Assembly (NCBI GenBank): GCA_964403175.1
Contig: CAYOFH010000002.1
Span: forward strand, 13,143 to 77,142
Reading direction: 5' to 3'
Source: Marinilabilia sp964403175
GTDB taxonomy: Bacteria; Bacteroidota; Bacteroidia; Bacteroidales; Marinilabiliaceae
Length of the DNA stretch: 64,000 bases
Below the pieces are notes generated by a model, which saw only the letters and a list, made by a program, of their open reading frames with translations, was not told the origin of the DNA and made no database searches. The stretch's first letter is position 1; the number at the start of each line of letters is the position of its first letter. Of the stretch, positions 35,313 to 43,910 are shown in pieces. Both the position numbers and the translations under genes were made by a program.

Positions 35313-36470
35313 ATGGCCAAAGAACTGGATTTTGAATCGATACGTCCCTATCAGGACCATGAAATTCAACAGGTATTTGAACGTCTGAAAAATGAAACTT
35401 CTTTCATAGAACTCATTGGATTTCTTTTTCCGGGAATGTCTGCTCAACGATTCATCGATAACATGATGCAAATCAAAAGTATAAGACAATTTCAACAGGA
35501 AGTAATCTCCCTTTATGTTAAGGAGATAATTAAAAACACCACCAAAGGTGTTACATCTGAAGGTCTGGATCAACTGGATTCTAAAGAGTCATATCTCTAC
35601 ATCTCCAACCACCGGGATATTCTTTTGGACCCGGCCATTTTGAATGTTATCATGTTCGAACACGGCTTTGACTCGACAGAAATTGCCATTGGAGACAATC
35701 TGTTGATTTATCCCTGGATTACAGATCTGGTCAAGCTTAATCGTACTTTTATCGTTAAACGCAATCTTCCGGTGCGACAAATGCTGGAGAGTTCAACACT
35801 TTTGTCGGAATATATTCGTCACACAATCACAGAGGTAGGACACAGCATTTGGATTGCCCAAAGAGAAGGAAGATCAAAAGATGGAAATGACCGCACTCAG
35901 CAAAGTCTTCTAAAAATGCTCAACATCAGCGGAAAAGATAAATCAGTGGCGGAAAACTTTAAACAATTGAAGATTGTTCCTGTTTCCATTTCTTATGAAT
36001 ATGACCCTTGTGACTATCTTAAAGCGCTGGAGTTTCAACACAAGAGGGATAATCCCGATTATGTAAAAACCCAGGGTGATGATTTACTGCAGATGGGGGT
36101 CGGATTACGCGGTCGTAAAGGGCATGTTCATTTTGCCTTTGGGCAGCCTATCAATAACGAACTGGATGTATTAAAAAATATTCAGAATAAAAACGAAAAA
36201 TTTGAATTTCTTGCCGGACTAATTGACAAACACGTACACGAAAACTATCACTTATGGCCGGGAAACTGGGTTGCCTGGGATATGTTAAACCAAACTGACG
36301 AATACGCTAGTTTATATTCGGAAGAAGAAAAGAAAATTTTCCTCCAATACATTGAAGAACATCTCGACAGAATTGAAGGAGACAGAGATTTCTTAAGAAA
36401 AACACTTCTGGAAATGTATGCTAACCCGGTAGTTAATAAACGGGAATTACTTGGTAATGCTGTGAATTAG
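35313..36470 (+). CDS. 1-acyl-sn-glycerol-3-phosphate acyltransferase-like protein
   Basis: 385 aa from the ATG at 35313 (MAKELDFESIRPYQDHEIQQ). YISNHRDILLDPAIL is the His/Asp acyltransferase motif, WIAQREGRSKDGNDRTQQ the acceptor-binding block with Glu-Gly, and KIVPVSISYEYDPC the third block. This is a long Bacteroidota branch of the PlsC family with about 100 extra C-terminal residues. It probably acylates lysophosphatidate or a related lysolipid at the inner membrane; the exact acceptor is not shown by the sequence. It differs from the acyltransferase at 23694, which pairs with an N-acyltransferase. Confidence 0.82.
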   Translation: MAKELDFESIRPYQDHEIQQVFERLKNETSFIELIGFLFPGMSAQRFIDNMMQIKSIRQFQQEVISLYVKEIIKNTTKGVTSEGLDQLDSKESYLYISNHRDILLDPAILNVIMFEHGFDSTEIAIGDNLLIYPWITDLVKLNRTFIVKRNLPVRQMLESSTLLSEYIRHTITEVGHSIWIAQREGRSKDGNDRTQQSLLKMLNISGKDKSVAENFKQLKIVPVSISYEYDPCDYLKALEFQHKRDNPDYVKTQGDDLLQMGVGLRGRKGHVHFAFGQPINNELDVLKNIQNKNEKFEFLAGLIDKHVHENYHLWPGNWVAWDMLNQTDEYASLYSEEEKKIFLQYIEEHLDRIEGDRDFLRKTLLEMYANPVVNKRELLGNAVN

Positions 36471-36566
36471 AAAGCTGGAGCCACCTTAAATGGCCCCAAG
36501 AGAATGGGAACCAGAAAAATGGCGCTTTTAAGTGTGGAAAAAATGGCAAGTAAGATATTAATGGAA

Positions 36567-36620
36567 AATAGGAAGAGGGGTTGATTTTCGGCTAGCCAAA
36601 AATCAACCCCTCTTCCTATT
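36567..36620. terminator. Bidirectional terminator between PlsC-like gene and aspS
   Basis: A perfect 22-bp inverted repeat (36567-36588 with 36599-36620) has a 10-nt loop that is itself palindromic (GGCTAGCC). GGGG/CCCC lies in the stem. It stands between two convergent genes, 8 bp before the aspS stop, and presumably ends both transcripts. The lack of long T tracts is atypical. Confidence 0.75.
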
Positions 36621-36628
36621 GAAAAAAA

Positions 36629-38389
36629 TTATTTCTGCTCTTTTCTTTTTAACTCCAGCATTAACTCCTCAAGTTGCGCCTCACTTATCGCAGAGGGCGC
36701 ATCATTCATGACATCACGACCGGCATTATTTTTCGGGAAAGCAATCACTTCCCTGATTGAATCCAGACCTGCAAAAAGAGAAACCCATCGGTCAAAACCA
36801 AAAGCCACTCCTCCATGGGGAGGTGCACCATACTTAAAGGCATTCATCAGGAAGCCAAACTGGCTTTCAGCTTCCTCTTCGGTAAATCCGAGTATCTTAA
36901 ACATTTTTTGCTGCAACTCATCGTTGTGGATACGAATAGAACCACCACCAATCTCCACCCCGTTGATCACCAAATCGTAAGCATTGGCCCTTACTTCCCC
37001 GGGATTGCTGTCCAATAACTCCACATCCTCATCTTTAGGTGAGGTAAACGGATGGTGCATAGCATAATAACGCTGCGTGTCATCATCCCACTCCAGCAAA
37101 GGAAAGTCAACTACCCAAAGAGGCGCAAATTTATTTTTATTTCTGAGTCCCAGACGGGATCCCATTTCCAAACGTAATTCGCAAAGTGCTGAAAGTGTTC
37201 TGAGTTCTTCACCAGCCAAAATTAAAATCAAATCTCCCGGCTTCGCTCCACTCATATCCGCCCAGCCTTTAAAATCTTCAGCAGAGAAAAACTTATCTAC
37301 AGATGTTTTAAAAGATCCATCCTCGTTATATTTCACATAAACCAGACCTTTGGCGCCCACCTGTGGCCGCTTGACAAAATCAGTCAGCTGATCCAGTTCC
37401 TTTCGGGTATAGGTGGCACATCCCCGGGCACAAATGGCCCCAATATACATTGCATCATCAAATACCTTAAAACCCTTTCCGGAGGCAGTAGCTGTCAAAT
37501 CGACAAAACGCATATCAAAACGGATATCGGGCTTATCGCTACCATAGTATTTCATTGCATCAGCATAAGGCATACGGGGGAAGTCACCCTCAATGACAAC
37601 TCCGCGGAGCGACTTGAACAGGTGTTTTGTCATTCCTTCGAAAGTATTCAAAACATCCTCCTGATCTACGAAAGACATTTCGCAGTCGATCTGAGTGAAT
37701 TCCGGTTGCCGATCGGCACGCAAATCCTCATCTCGAAAACATTTCACTATCTGAAAGTAGCGATCATATCCGGCCACCATCAGCAATTGTTTAAAAACCT
37801 GAGGTGACTGAGGTAAAGCATAAAACTGCCCGGGATTCATACGAGAAGGTACTACAAAATCACGGGCTCCTTCTGGTGTAGATTTCATTAAAACAGGGGT
37901 TTCCACTTCAATAAAACCTTCCTTATCCATGTAATTTCTAACCTCCAGGGCCATTTTATGCCTTAATTCAAGAGCATTTCGTGAAGGGCTTCTCCTAAGA
38001 TCCAGATATCGGTATTTCATTCTGAGCTCTTCTCCGCCATCTGTATCATCCTCAATGGTAAAAGGAGGGAGATCGGAAGAATTCAGCACTTTTAACTCCT
38101 CTGCCATAACCTCAATGTCACCCGTAGGAATCTTACTGTTTTTACTACTGCGTTCAGCAACATTTCCTGTTACCTGTATCACATACTCACGGCCGATTTT
38201 TCGTACCTCCTGGGCCAGTTTATTTTCAGCCTCACTGTTAAAAACCAGCTGAGTAATTCCGTAACGATCTCTCAAGTCGACAAAGGTCATGCCGCCCAAA
38301 TTACGAACGCGTTGTACCCATCCACTAAGGGTAACAGATTTTGCGGTGTCTGCAATTCTTAATTCTCCACAGGTATGTGTCCTATACAT
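36629..38389 (-). CDS. aspS: Aspartate-tRNA ligase
   Basis: A 586-aa class II aminoacyl-tRNA synthetase of bacterial type, with the large GAD insert. MYRTHTCGELR and GWVQRVRNLGGMTFVDLRDR form the anticodon-binding OB fold. FIEVETPVLMKSTPEGARDF is motif 1, CFRDEDLRADRQPEFTQID motif 2 and GVAFGFDRWVSLFAGL motif 3. The length fits the bacterial enzyme (about 590). Whether it is discriminating or also charges tRNA-Asn cannot be settled here. The gene appears monocistronic, with a terminator just downstream. Confidence 0.97.
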   Translation of the reverse strand: MYRTHTCGELRIADTAKSVTLSGWVQRVRNLGGMTFVDLRDRYGITQLVFNSEAENKLAQEVRKIGREYVIQVTGNVAERSSKNSKIPTGDIEVMAEELKVLNSSDLPPFTIEDDTDGGEELRMKYRYLDLRRSPSRNALELRHKMALEVRNYMDKEGFIEVETPVLMKSTPEGARDFVVPSRMNPGQFYALPQSPQVFKQLLMVAGYDRYFQIVKCFRDEDLRADRQPEFTQIDCEMSFVDQEDVLNTFEGMTKHLFKSLRGVVIEGDFPRMPYADAMKYYGSDKPDIRFDMRFVDLTATASGKGFKVFDDAMYIGAICARGCATYTRKELDQLTDFVKRPQVGAKGLVYVKYNEDGSFKTSVDKFFSAEDFKGWADMSGAKPGDLILILAGEELRTLSALCELRLEMGSRLGLRNKNKFAPLWVVDFPLLEWDDDTQRYYAMHHPFTSPKDEDVELLDSNPGEVRANAYDLVINGVEIGGGSIRIHNDELQQKMFKILGFTEEEAESQFGFLMNAFKYGAPPHGGVAFGFDRWVSLFAGLDSIREVIAFPKNNAGRDVMNDAPSAISEAQLEELMLELKRKEQK

Positions 38390-38692
38390 TATATTTATCG
38401 TTTTTTTGGGTTTTTAATCTCCCAGGTTTTGTCAACCCGGGCCATCCCTAAGTTCTGCGGTGCTGTTCAACTGCCTTTAAAATATAGGTTCAACGGTAAA
38501 ACCAACTTATGAATAATCAATTATTCACTTCATCAATTCTCTATGCAACAATCTGTATTTATTAGGCATCTGATCATCACATAATGAAAACTTATAAATA
38601 GACCAGGCTAAACTTTTGATTTTACAATATCTTTGCGAAAATATAAAGAAAAAAAGAAACAGCGACAATGCTTTTCAAAAAGGTCAAAATTT
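38390..38692. other. 303-bp divergent intergenic region aspS/tadA
   Basis: It must contain both promoters. On the plus strand TATCTTTG (38628-38635) is a perfect -7 element 58 bp before the tadA ATG. I see no clear -33 element for it and no riboswitch or T-box-like leader for aspS. Confidence 0.55.
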
Positions 38693-39139
38693 ATGGATAA
38701 AATTGATTTTACCGATCAGTATTTTATGAAACAAGCTTTTCAGGAAGCCAAAGAAGCTTTCCGTAAGGATGAAGTACCCGTAGGGGCCGTGGTAGTAAGC
38801 CAGGGAATTATCATTTCCAAGGCTCACAACCTCACAGAAACCCTGAATGATGTAACAGCCCATGCCGAAATGCTGGCTATAACCTCTGCGGCAGAGCAAC
38901 TGGGTGGAAAGTATCTTAACAATTGCACTCTTTACGTTACCATGGAACCCTGTACCATGTGTGCCGGTGCTTTAAACTGGTCGCAGACAGGAAAAATTGT
39001 CTATGGCGCAGCAGATGAAAAGCGCGGTTTTAAAAGACTATCACCATCTCCGCTACACCCCAGGACCGAAGTGCTTGGTGGAATTATGGAAAACGAGTGT
39101 AGTGAACTGGTCAAACAGTTCTTTGCCAAAAAAAGATAA
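38693..39139 (+). CDS. tadA: tRNA-specific adenosine deaminase-like nucleoside deaminase
   Basis: 148 aa from the ATG at 38693; an upstream in-frame start at 38633 falls inside the promoter element and is rejected. The zinc-binding site is H57-A-E59 (AHAEMLAI) with PC87TMC90AGAL, and VPVGAVVV and GKIVYGAADEKRGF are family patterns. TadA converts A34 to inosine in tRNA-Arg(ACG). Related guanine or cytosine deaminases share the fold, but the overall pattern and single-copy context favour TadA. Confidence 0.88.
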   Translation: MDKIDFTDQYFMKQAFQEAKEAFRKDEVPVGAVVVSQGIIISKAHNLTETLNDVTAHAEMLAITSAAEQLGGKYLNNCTLYVTMEPCTMCAGALNWSQTGKIVYGAADEKRGFKRLSPSPLHPRTEVLGGIMENECSELVKQFFAKKR

Positions 39140-39145
39140 AAAAGC

Positions 39146-39174
39146 CCCCTCTCCCGGAACCACGGAAAGAGGGG
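39146..39174 (-). terminator. Terminator for the T9SS-type secreted protein gene
   Basis: On the minus strand CCCCTCT (complement of 39168-39174) pairs with AGAGGGG (complement of 39146-39152). The stem is followed by GC and a T6 run. It also lies just beyond the convergent tadA stop. Confidence 0.75.
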
Positions 39175-39200
39175 ACAACCCAAGTAACCCTATGAAGTAA

Positions 39201-40025
39201 TTAGCGAATAACTACTTTCTTTGTTGTCCTGTGATCCCCAACAGTAACACTTACAATATATAATTGGCCACCCGCTAATTCGATTTGATTGAACCCTGAT
39301 GATGCCCTGCGGCTGGTCACCATACGTCCGTTTTGAGAAAAAACATCTATACGAGCCTGTGGACCGGGACCTGCAAGTAAAGATTCATCTATACTAACTT
39401 GTAAACTATTGTTTTTGCTGGAAAACCGGACAGGTTCTTCTTCTTCAAAACTTTCAAATTCCGAAGTAACAACTTTTGAACTACGCGAGAGATGCAATAC
39501 AAATCGCTCATGTTCGATTCCCAAAACTGAAGGAGTATAGGTATAAGTCGAAGTCCTAAGGTTAGTATACTGACCCTTTTCCTTATCTTCGAGCACCACA
39601 TCATATTCATCGACAAAATCATCCAGATCGGCAGAAATGGTACACTCATCAAAAATTCTGTTACGAACACTTACTGGAACAGAGATATAGCTTCGTTCGT
39701 TTAGTGCTGCTAATCCGTTTATAGCCATCGCAGAAGTTCCGATTCGGGTAAAAATTTCAGGAATTTTTTCCGATGAATTAAACATCTTGTCAGAATCTTC
39801 ACGTCCATATCCATCAGAAAAAGTGTCATAGAAGTATATAACGGTTGCATCGAATATGTATTGATTTTCTATCCTCAGGCGTATAAGATCGTAAACCGTA
39901 GTTGACTTCAATGAATTTCCTTGAATGTTGACTCCGGAAAATTCATTCATTTGGTTTTGCCCTCCTGCAACTAAAGAAGTTGCTGTTAACAAAACTGCTA
40001 ATGCGATAGAGTAAAATTTTTTCAT
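39201..40025 (-). CDS. Secreted protein with C-terminal type IX sorting domain
   Basis: A 274-aa protein with a signal peptide (1-22, MKKFYSIALAVLLTATSLVA). The mature region (about 30-190) matches nothing I recognise and looks beta-rich (FDATVIYFYDTFSDGYGRED). The last 75 residues fit a type A T9SS sorting domain: ARIDVFSQNGRMV, then FNQIELAGGQLYIVSVT and the end TTKKVVIR. It should be exported by the Sec and type IX systems and attached or released at the cell surface. No T9SS machinery gene is in the window. Its function is unknown. Confidence 0.82.
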   Translation of the reverse strand: MKKFYSIALAVLLTATSLVAGGQNQMNEFSGVNIQGNSLKSTTVYDLIRLRIENQYIFDATVIYFYDTFSDGYGREDSDKMFNSSEKIPEIFTRIGTSAMAINGLAALNERSYISVPVSVRNRIFDECTISADLDDFVDEYDVVLEDKEKGQYTNLRTSTYTYTPSVLGIEHERFVLHLSRSSKVVTSEFESFEEEEPVRFSSKNNSLQVSIDESLLAGPGPQARIDVFSQNGRMVTSRRASSGFNQIELAGGQLYIVSVTVGDHRTTKKVVIR

Positions 40026-40478
40026 AGGGCTTTTTTTTCCGGATTTCCGGGTAATTTGTAATTCAAATGGTTTCTTGGCTTTAACGAATAAAACTTATTT
40101 TTGACGAGTGGTTGATTTTATTTGATAAACGCCTCTATACTTTTAACGACACCTACAAGATGAAGGTTTCAATTTTCAACAACCTTTTTTTGATGAACTA
40201 TATAAATTTTTACATTAACACCCCATTTTATTGCAATGAAACCACAAAACAAAAGATTTCGCGCCCCATAGAAAATGACCACAGAACATAATTAAATAAC
40301 ACTGAATAGAAGAAAATATATTTGACGAACAAGCCTATTACCATGACGAACGACAATCAAGGCATATTGAAAAAAGCAAAAGGACATACATTATCCTACA
40401 GGAATAGTATGTCCTTCTAAAAAAAAATCCCCAAAAACAAGAACTGCTTCAGGGGATAAATCTTTCTTTTTACTCTTA
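40026..40478. other. 453-bp intergenic region with two hairpins
   Basis: AT-rich with no coding sequence seen. AGGACATAC (40381-40389) pairs with GTATGTCCT (40407-40415). Next to it, ATCCCC (40427-40432) pairs with GGGGAT, and on the minus strand this is followed by T9. The second is a plausible terminator for the minus-strand MaoC-like gene ending at 40479. Confidence 0.5.
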
Positions 40479-41582
40479 TTACGAAACATCAACTTTGCGC
40501 AACACACTCCAGTTGACCATACTGCAAACTTTATCTTTTAAAACGGGGCACTTCTCCTCAATTATCTGCCGTACCTCCATGGGACGCTCCACATTCGAGT
40601 CAAACAAAGACAGGGGGAACGCCACATCAGAAAGCTCCAGTTCGGTATCCATATTTCTGGTGCCATATGTCCGAATATAAACCTCTTCATATCCTGGTAC
40701 GATATGCCTAACCTCTTTGACATAACTAAAAGCACCTACCCGATCTTCAGCAAAAACAGGATGTACATGAAAAGCATTACTTATCTGCTGCATTAGAATC
40801 TGACGGAATTCCCGACCAGCAATTCCAATAACCATGGCAGTTACAATTCCTCCTGAAATAACAATCTCACCAGGCTGATAGCGCTGGTAATTGTAATGAC
40901 TGGGATGAGTATTCTTGAGATAGGTGGCCCAAAAAAGATTTTCACTTTTCCCAATCGGCCGCACATAAGGATGCAACAGCAAATCTCCCGCCTTGAACTG
41001 AAAAATTACATTTTCCATATTAATACTGCGTGTGCGAGCAAGTATTTTCTCTTTGAACAGATTATTATGAAATAGAGCTTTCCTATCTGACTCAATAGTT
41101 TTGCGGGGACTAATTTCAGGAAACAGGGATATTCGCACAACTGAAAAAACCGGTTCACCTTTCTGGTTAAAAAGCAAATGAGAGGACTCTATAACGGAAT
41201 GCCCCTCTCTACGTGCACGACGAATATCTGTGATCTTAATGGAACAGGAAAAGGTATCACCGGGAAAAGCGGGATTAAGATAAATGGCATCCCTCATTTC
41301 AAGTTTAAGAACACTGGAATGGGCAAAATTTTCTACTCCCAAACTAAGTGTCAGGTTCAACAAAAATCCATAAGGAAGAAAAATCTGATGAAATCCCAGA
41401 CGTCCAGCAAATTCTCTACTACTTTCCGGATACGATGCGGTAGGCATAAAACCACTCCACATACTCAATACAGACTCATCCACCGAAATATTGTAACGAC
41501 TTACAATTTCTTTTCCAACAAACACTTTATCCAGATCAAGGCCATATCCGGCCCTGCGATTTGGTTTCAAAAACTCTTCCAT
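40479..41582 (-). CDS. MaoC-like double hot-dog protein
   Basis: 367 aa from the ATG at 41582 (MEEFLKPNRRAGYGLDL); a TTG at 41612 would add ten residues. Two hot-dog halves are suggested: GFLLNLTLSLGVENF, LNPAFPGDTFSCSIKITDIR and RREGHSVIESSHLLFNQKGE in the first, and IVISGGIVTAMVIGIAGREF plus EDRVGAFSYVKEV in the second. This pattern resembles MaoC-type enoyl-CoA hydratases such as mesaconyl-CoA hydratases. A clean catalytic Asp/His pair is not obvious, so the CoA substrate and even activity are uncertain. It lies 62 bp downstream of the spermidine-synthase-like gene. Confidence 0.6.
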   Translation of the reverse strand: MEEFLKPNRRAGYGLDLDKVFVGKEIVSRYNISVDESVLSMWSGFMPTASYPESSREFAGRLGFHQIFLPYGFLLNLTLSLGVENFAHSSVLKLEMRDAIYLNPAFPGDTFSCSIKITDIRRARREGHSVIESSHLLFNQKGEPVFSVVRISLFPEISPRKTIESDRKALFHNNLFKEKILARTRSINMENVIFQFKAGDLLLHPYVRPIGKSENLFWATYLKNTHPSHYNYQRYQPGEIVISGGIVTAMVIGIAGREFRQILMQQISNAFHVHPVFAEDRVGAFSYVKEVRHIVPGYEEVYIRTYGTRNMDTELELSDVAFPLSLFDSNVERPMEVRQIIEEKCPVLKDKVCSMVNWSVLRKVDVS

Positions 41583-41644
41583 ACAATTCTTTCTTCCGGT
41601 CAAAAATAGCAAAACCCATTGATGGATTCAAACGAAAATAATCA

Positions 41645-43789
41645 TTAAAACCGTTTAAACAACACCAACCCTGCTAAAAGAACTGCCACACCCAGCAGAA
41701 TTCCAGCATTTACCAGCCCTGTATAAGGCACCAGAAATATGGCTGTAAGAAAGGATCCGATCGCTCCTCCGGCAACATCAGCTCCATAAACCAATGCTGC
41801 ACCTTTCGGAACACTTCCGGAATAAAGGGAAACTCCTGCAACAAAAACGGCACCACCTAAAACAGATAACACAAATACGAATAACATAACAGCTATTGGA
41901 AATAGCCAGGAATATCCAATGGTATCCAATAGCGGAACAGCAGAAATTACAAAAGCAGACAACACAATTAATAGTACCGGAAAATATCGGGCTTTAAAAA
42001 AGACAACATTTCGGTGTCCCAGCAGAGCCCCAATGGCCAGGCCGGCCATAAAGAAAGAGAATAATAACCCTGTAGCTCGAAACAAGCCCCCCATAATAAG
42101 CTGCCAGTGAAGCAGTAATACAACCTGCATTCCACCCATCACCATTCCGGCAAGATAAACTCCCCGGGCACTCTCCCGAAAAAGAAGAAGGCCGGCTATA
42201 AACAAAACACCAACCACCAATGCAAACCAATACAATTCAGTATCCCAGAAATTACTCATGTCATTTAGAGCCAATTGAAATAAAACAGGTCGTACCCTGG
42301 TATTGGCATCTGCCTGAATATCCAGCAACTTTTCAACCCTGGAAATTTGATCGGCTAATTGCCTTTCCGGAATCACGTCCGCACGAATAAAGCGGTTCCG
42401 ACTTAACACTTCTTCGTGATAATCCCACCAATCACCTTTTATCTGTTGACGTGAAGCTATTAAAAAAACTTTATTGCCTGCCCAAATCCTTCGCCATGAA
42501 AAAACTTCCCCCACAGTTTTGTCCAGCACCCTTAAAATATCAAGACGTGTTTTACTAAGGAACGGCGAATAATCGATCCCTCCTGTAACCAACAATCCGG
42601 CAGGGTCAAGATTAGCAGCGATCAGCTCAAAAAAATCGGTTGTATAAAACCTTGTCGACGCCAAATTATATGGAATACCTCCTCCTAAAAGCACAACATC
42701 ATAAGATTGTCTCTCTAACTTTTTCAAAAACCGAAGAGGGTCTTCACCTACAAATTTAACGCGCTTTAAAGAATGACTTCCGGAAACTTCCAGAAATTCT
42801 TTTTCAAGTTCAACAAGAGCTTTATCGGGAGAAACAAAAGTCACTTCAAGTCCCTCATAATTAAGAGCCTCTCTAACCAAACCGGGTTTCGCATTAATCA
42901 ACAAAATATTCCGGGGACAAGGATGCAACATCAATGCAGGATGCAGTAATTCCTCATACTGCTGTGGAAGTAAACCTCCGGGAAAGAATTTGCCACCTGC
43001 AAAATATTCTTTGGCTGCACTCTCCCCAAAAACATTTATACTTCCATGCGGCGAAAAAAAAGTTTTGGATACCTGCTTCCCTCCAGCAATCATTTCACGC
43101 GCAGGCCGATATTGAGGTAAAAACCAGAGCACCAACACCAACAAAACTCCAACATATGCCAAACTCCGGAACTTACCCTTCCTCACAGGAGCAACAAGAT
43201 ACAAGGCGGTGAGGAAATTCAGAATAACCAACAGTGTAAGCGATGAAAAAGCATTAAGCCACAAAACGGGAATCAGATAAAATAAAACACCTGCAAACAA
43301 ACTCCCCAATTGTTCTGAAATATAGACGCGCTCGGTGTGTCTTTCTCCGTAATTTTCGCTCAAAGCAGCGGAAAACCAGGTAAACATCATTCCGGTAGGA
43401 AAACAAAACACAAAGGTGACCAGAGCTGTTGTAAGCAGCCAGTCAGAAATTCCAGTAACACCATCTCCGACCAAATATATTTTAGCAAGATAAATTGTCC
43501 ACAGAGACAGCAGTGCTGTAATTCCTGAAATAAAAGGAAAAAGTCCGGCGTGCCCCCATTTAAAAGCCCGAAAAAACCTGGCAGTAAAAGCTCCGCCACC
43601 GGAAAAAAGCATCCAGAAGGAAAGAAAAACCCCAACAATTAACTCATTAACAACAAAAAGAGAGGTCATCTCCCTCAACAAGATAACCTGCACCAGAAGC
43701 ATGGAAAAACCACTCACAAAAACGGCCAATCGTCCCTTAAAAAGGGTTGAGGAAGCAAAAAAGGGGCTTGGCTTGCTTGTAATCGGCAT
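41645..43789 (-). CDS. Polytopic membrane protein with spermidine-synthase-like domain
   Basis: 714 aa from the ATG at 43789 (a TTG two codons earlier is unlikely). About seven transmembrane helices (20-220) precede a soluble Rossmann domain (about 290-440, with ILLINAKPGLVREALNYEGL, FVSPDKALVELEKEFL and YDVVLLGGGIPYN). A second membrane half of about seven helices (500-714) follows. This is the layout of fused MFS/spermidine-synthase-like proteins. The SAM-binding glycine-rich loop is poorly kept (NAKPG instead of GGGDG), so aminopropyltransferase activity is doubtful. A transport or lipid-modifying role is possible; function unknown. Confidence 0.7.
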   Translation of the reverse strand: MPITSKPSPFFASSTLFKGRLAVFVSGFSMLLVQVILLREMTSLFVVNELIVGVFLSFWMLFSGGGAFTARFFRAFKWGHAGLFPFISGITALLSLWTIYLAKIYLVGDGVTGISDWLLTTALVTFVFCFPTGMMFTWFSAALSENYGERHTERVYISEQLGSLFAGVLFYLIPVLWLNAFSSLTLLVILNFLTALYLVAPVRKGKFRSLAYVGVLLVLVLWFLPQYRPAREMIAGGKQVSKTFFSPHGSINVFGESAAKEYFAGGKFFPGGLLPQQYEELLHPALMLHPCPRNILLINAKPGLVREALNYEGLEVTFVSPDKALVELEKEFLEVSGSHSLKRVKFVGEDPLRFLKKLERQSYDVVLLGGGIPYNLASTRFYTTDFFELIAANLDPAGLLVTGGIDYSPFLSKTRLDILRVLDKTVGEVFSWRRIWAGNKVFLIASRQQIKGDWWDYHEEVLSRNRFIRADVIPERQLADQISRVEKLLDIQADANTRVRPVLFQLALNDMSNFWDTELYWFALVVGVLFIAGLLLFRESARGVYLAGMVMGGMQVVLLLHWQLIMGGLFRATGLLFSFFMAGLAIGALLGHRNVVFFKARYFPVLLIVLSAFVISAVPLLDTIGYSWLFPIAVMLFVFVLSVLGGAVFVAGVSLYSGSVPKGAALVYGADVAGGAIGSFLTAIFLVPYTGLVNAGILLGVAVLLAGLVLFKRF

Positions 43790-43910
43790 CGGCAATATTA
43801 TTATTTAAATTTTATATCCTCCTTTTCTAATCCCCCAAATGCTCCTAATTATAATACAGTTGGAATAGCTACACAATTAATCCGGCTTCCAACCTCCAAA
43901 CATCGAAAGA

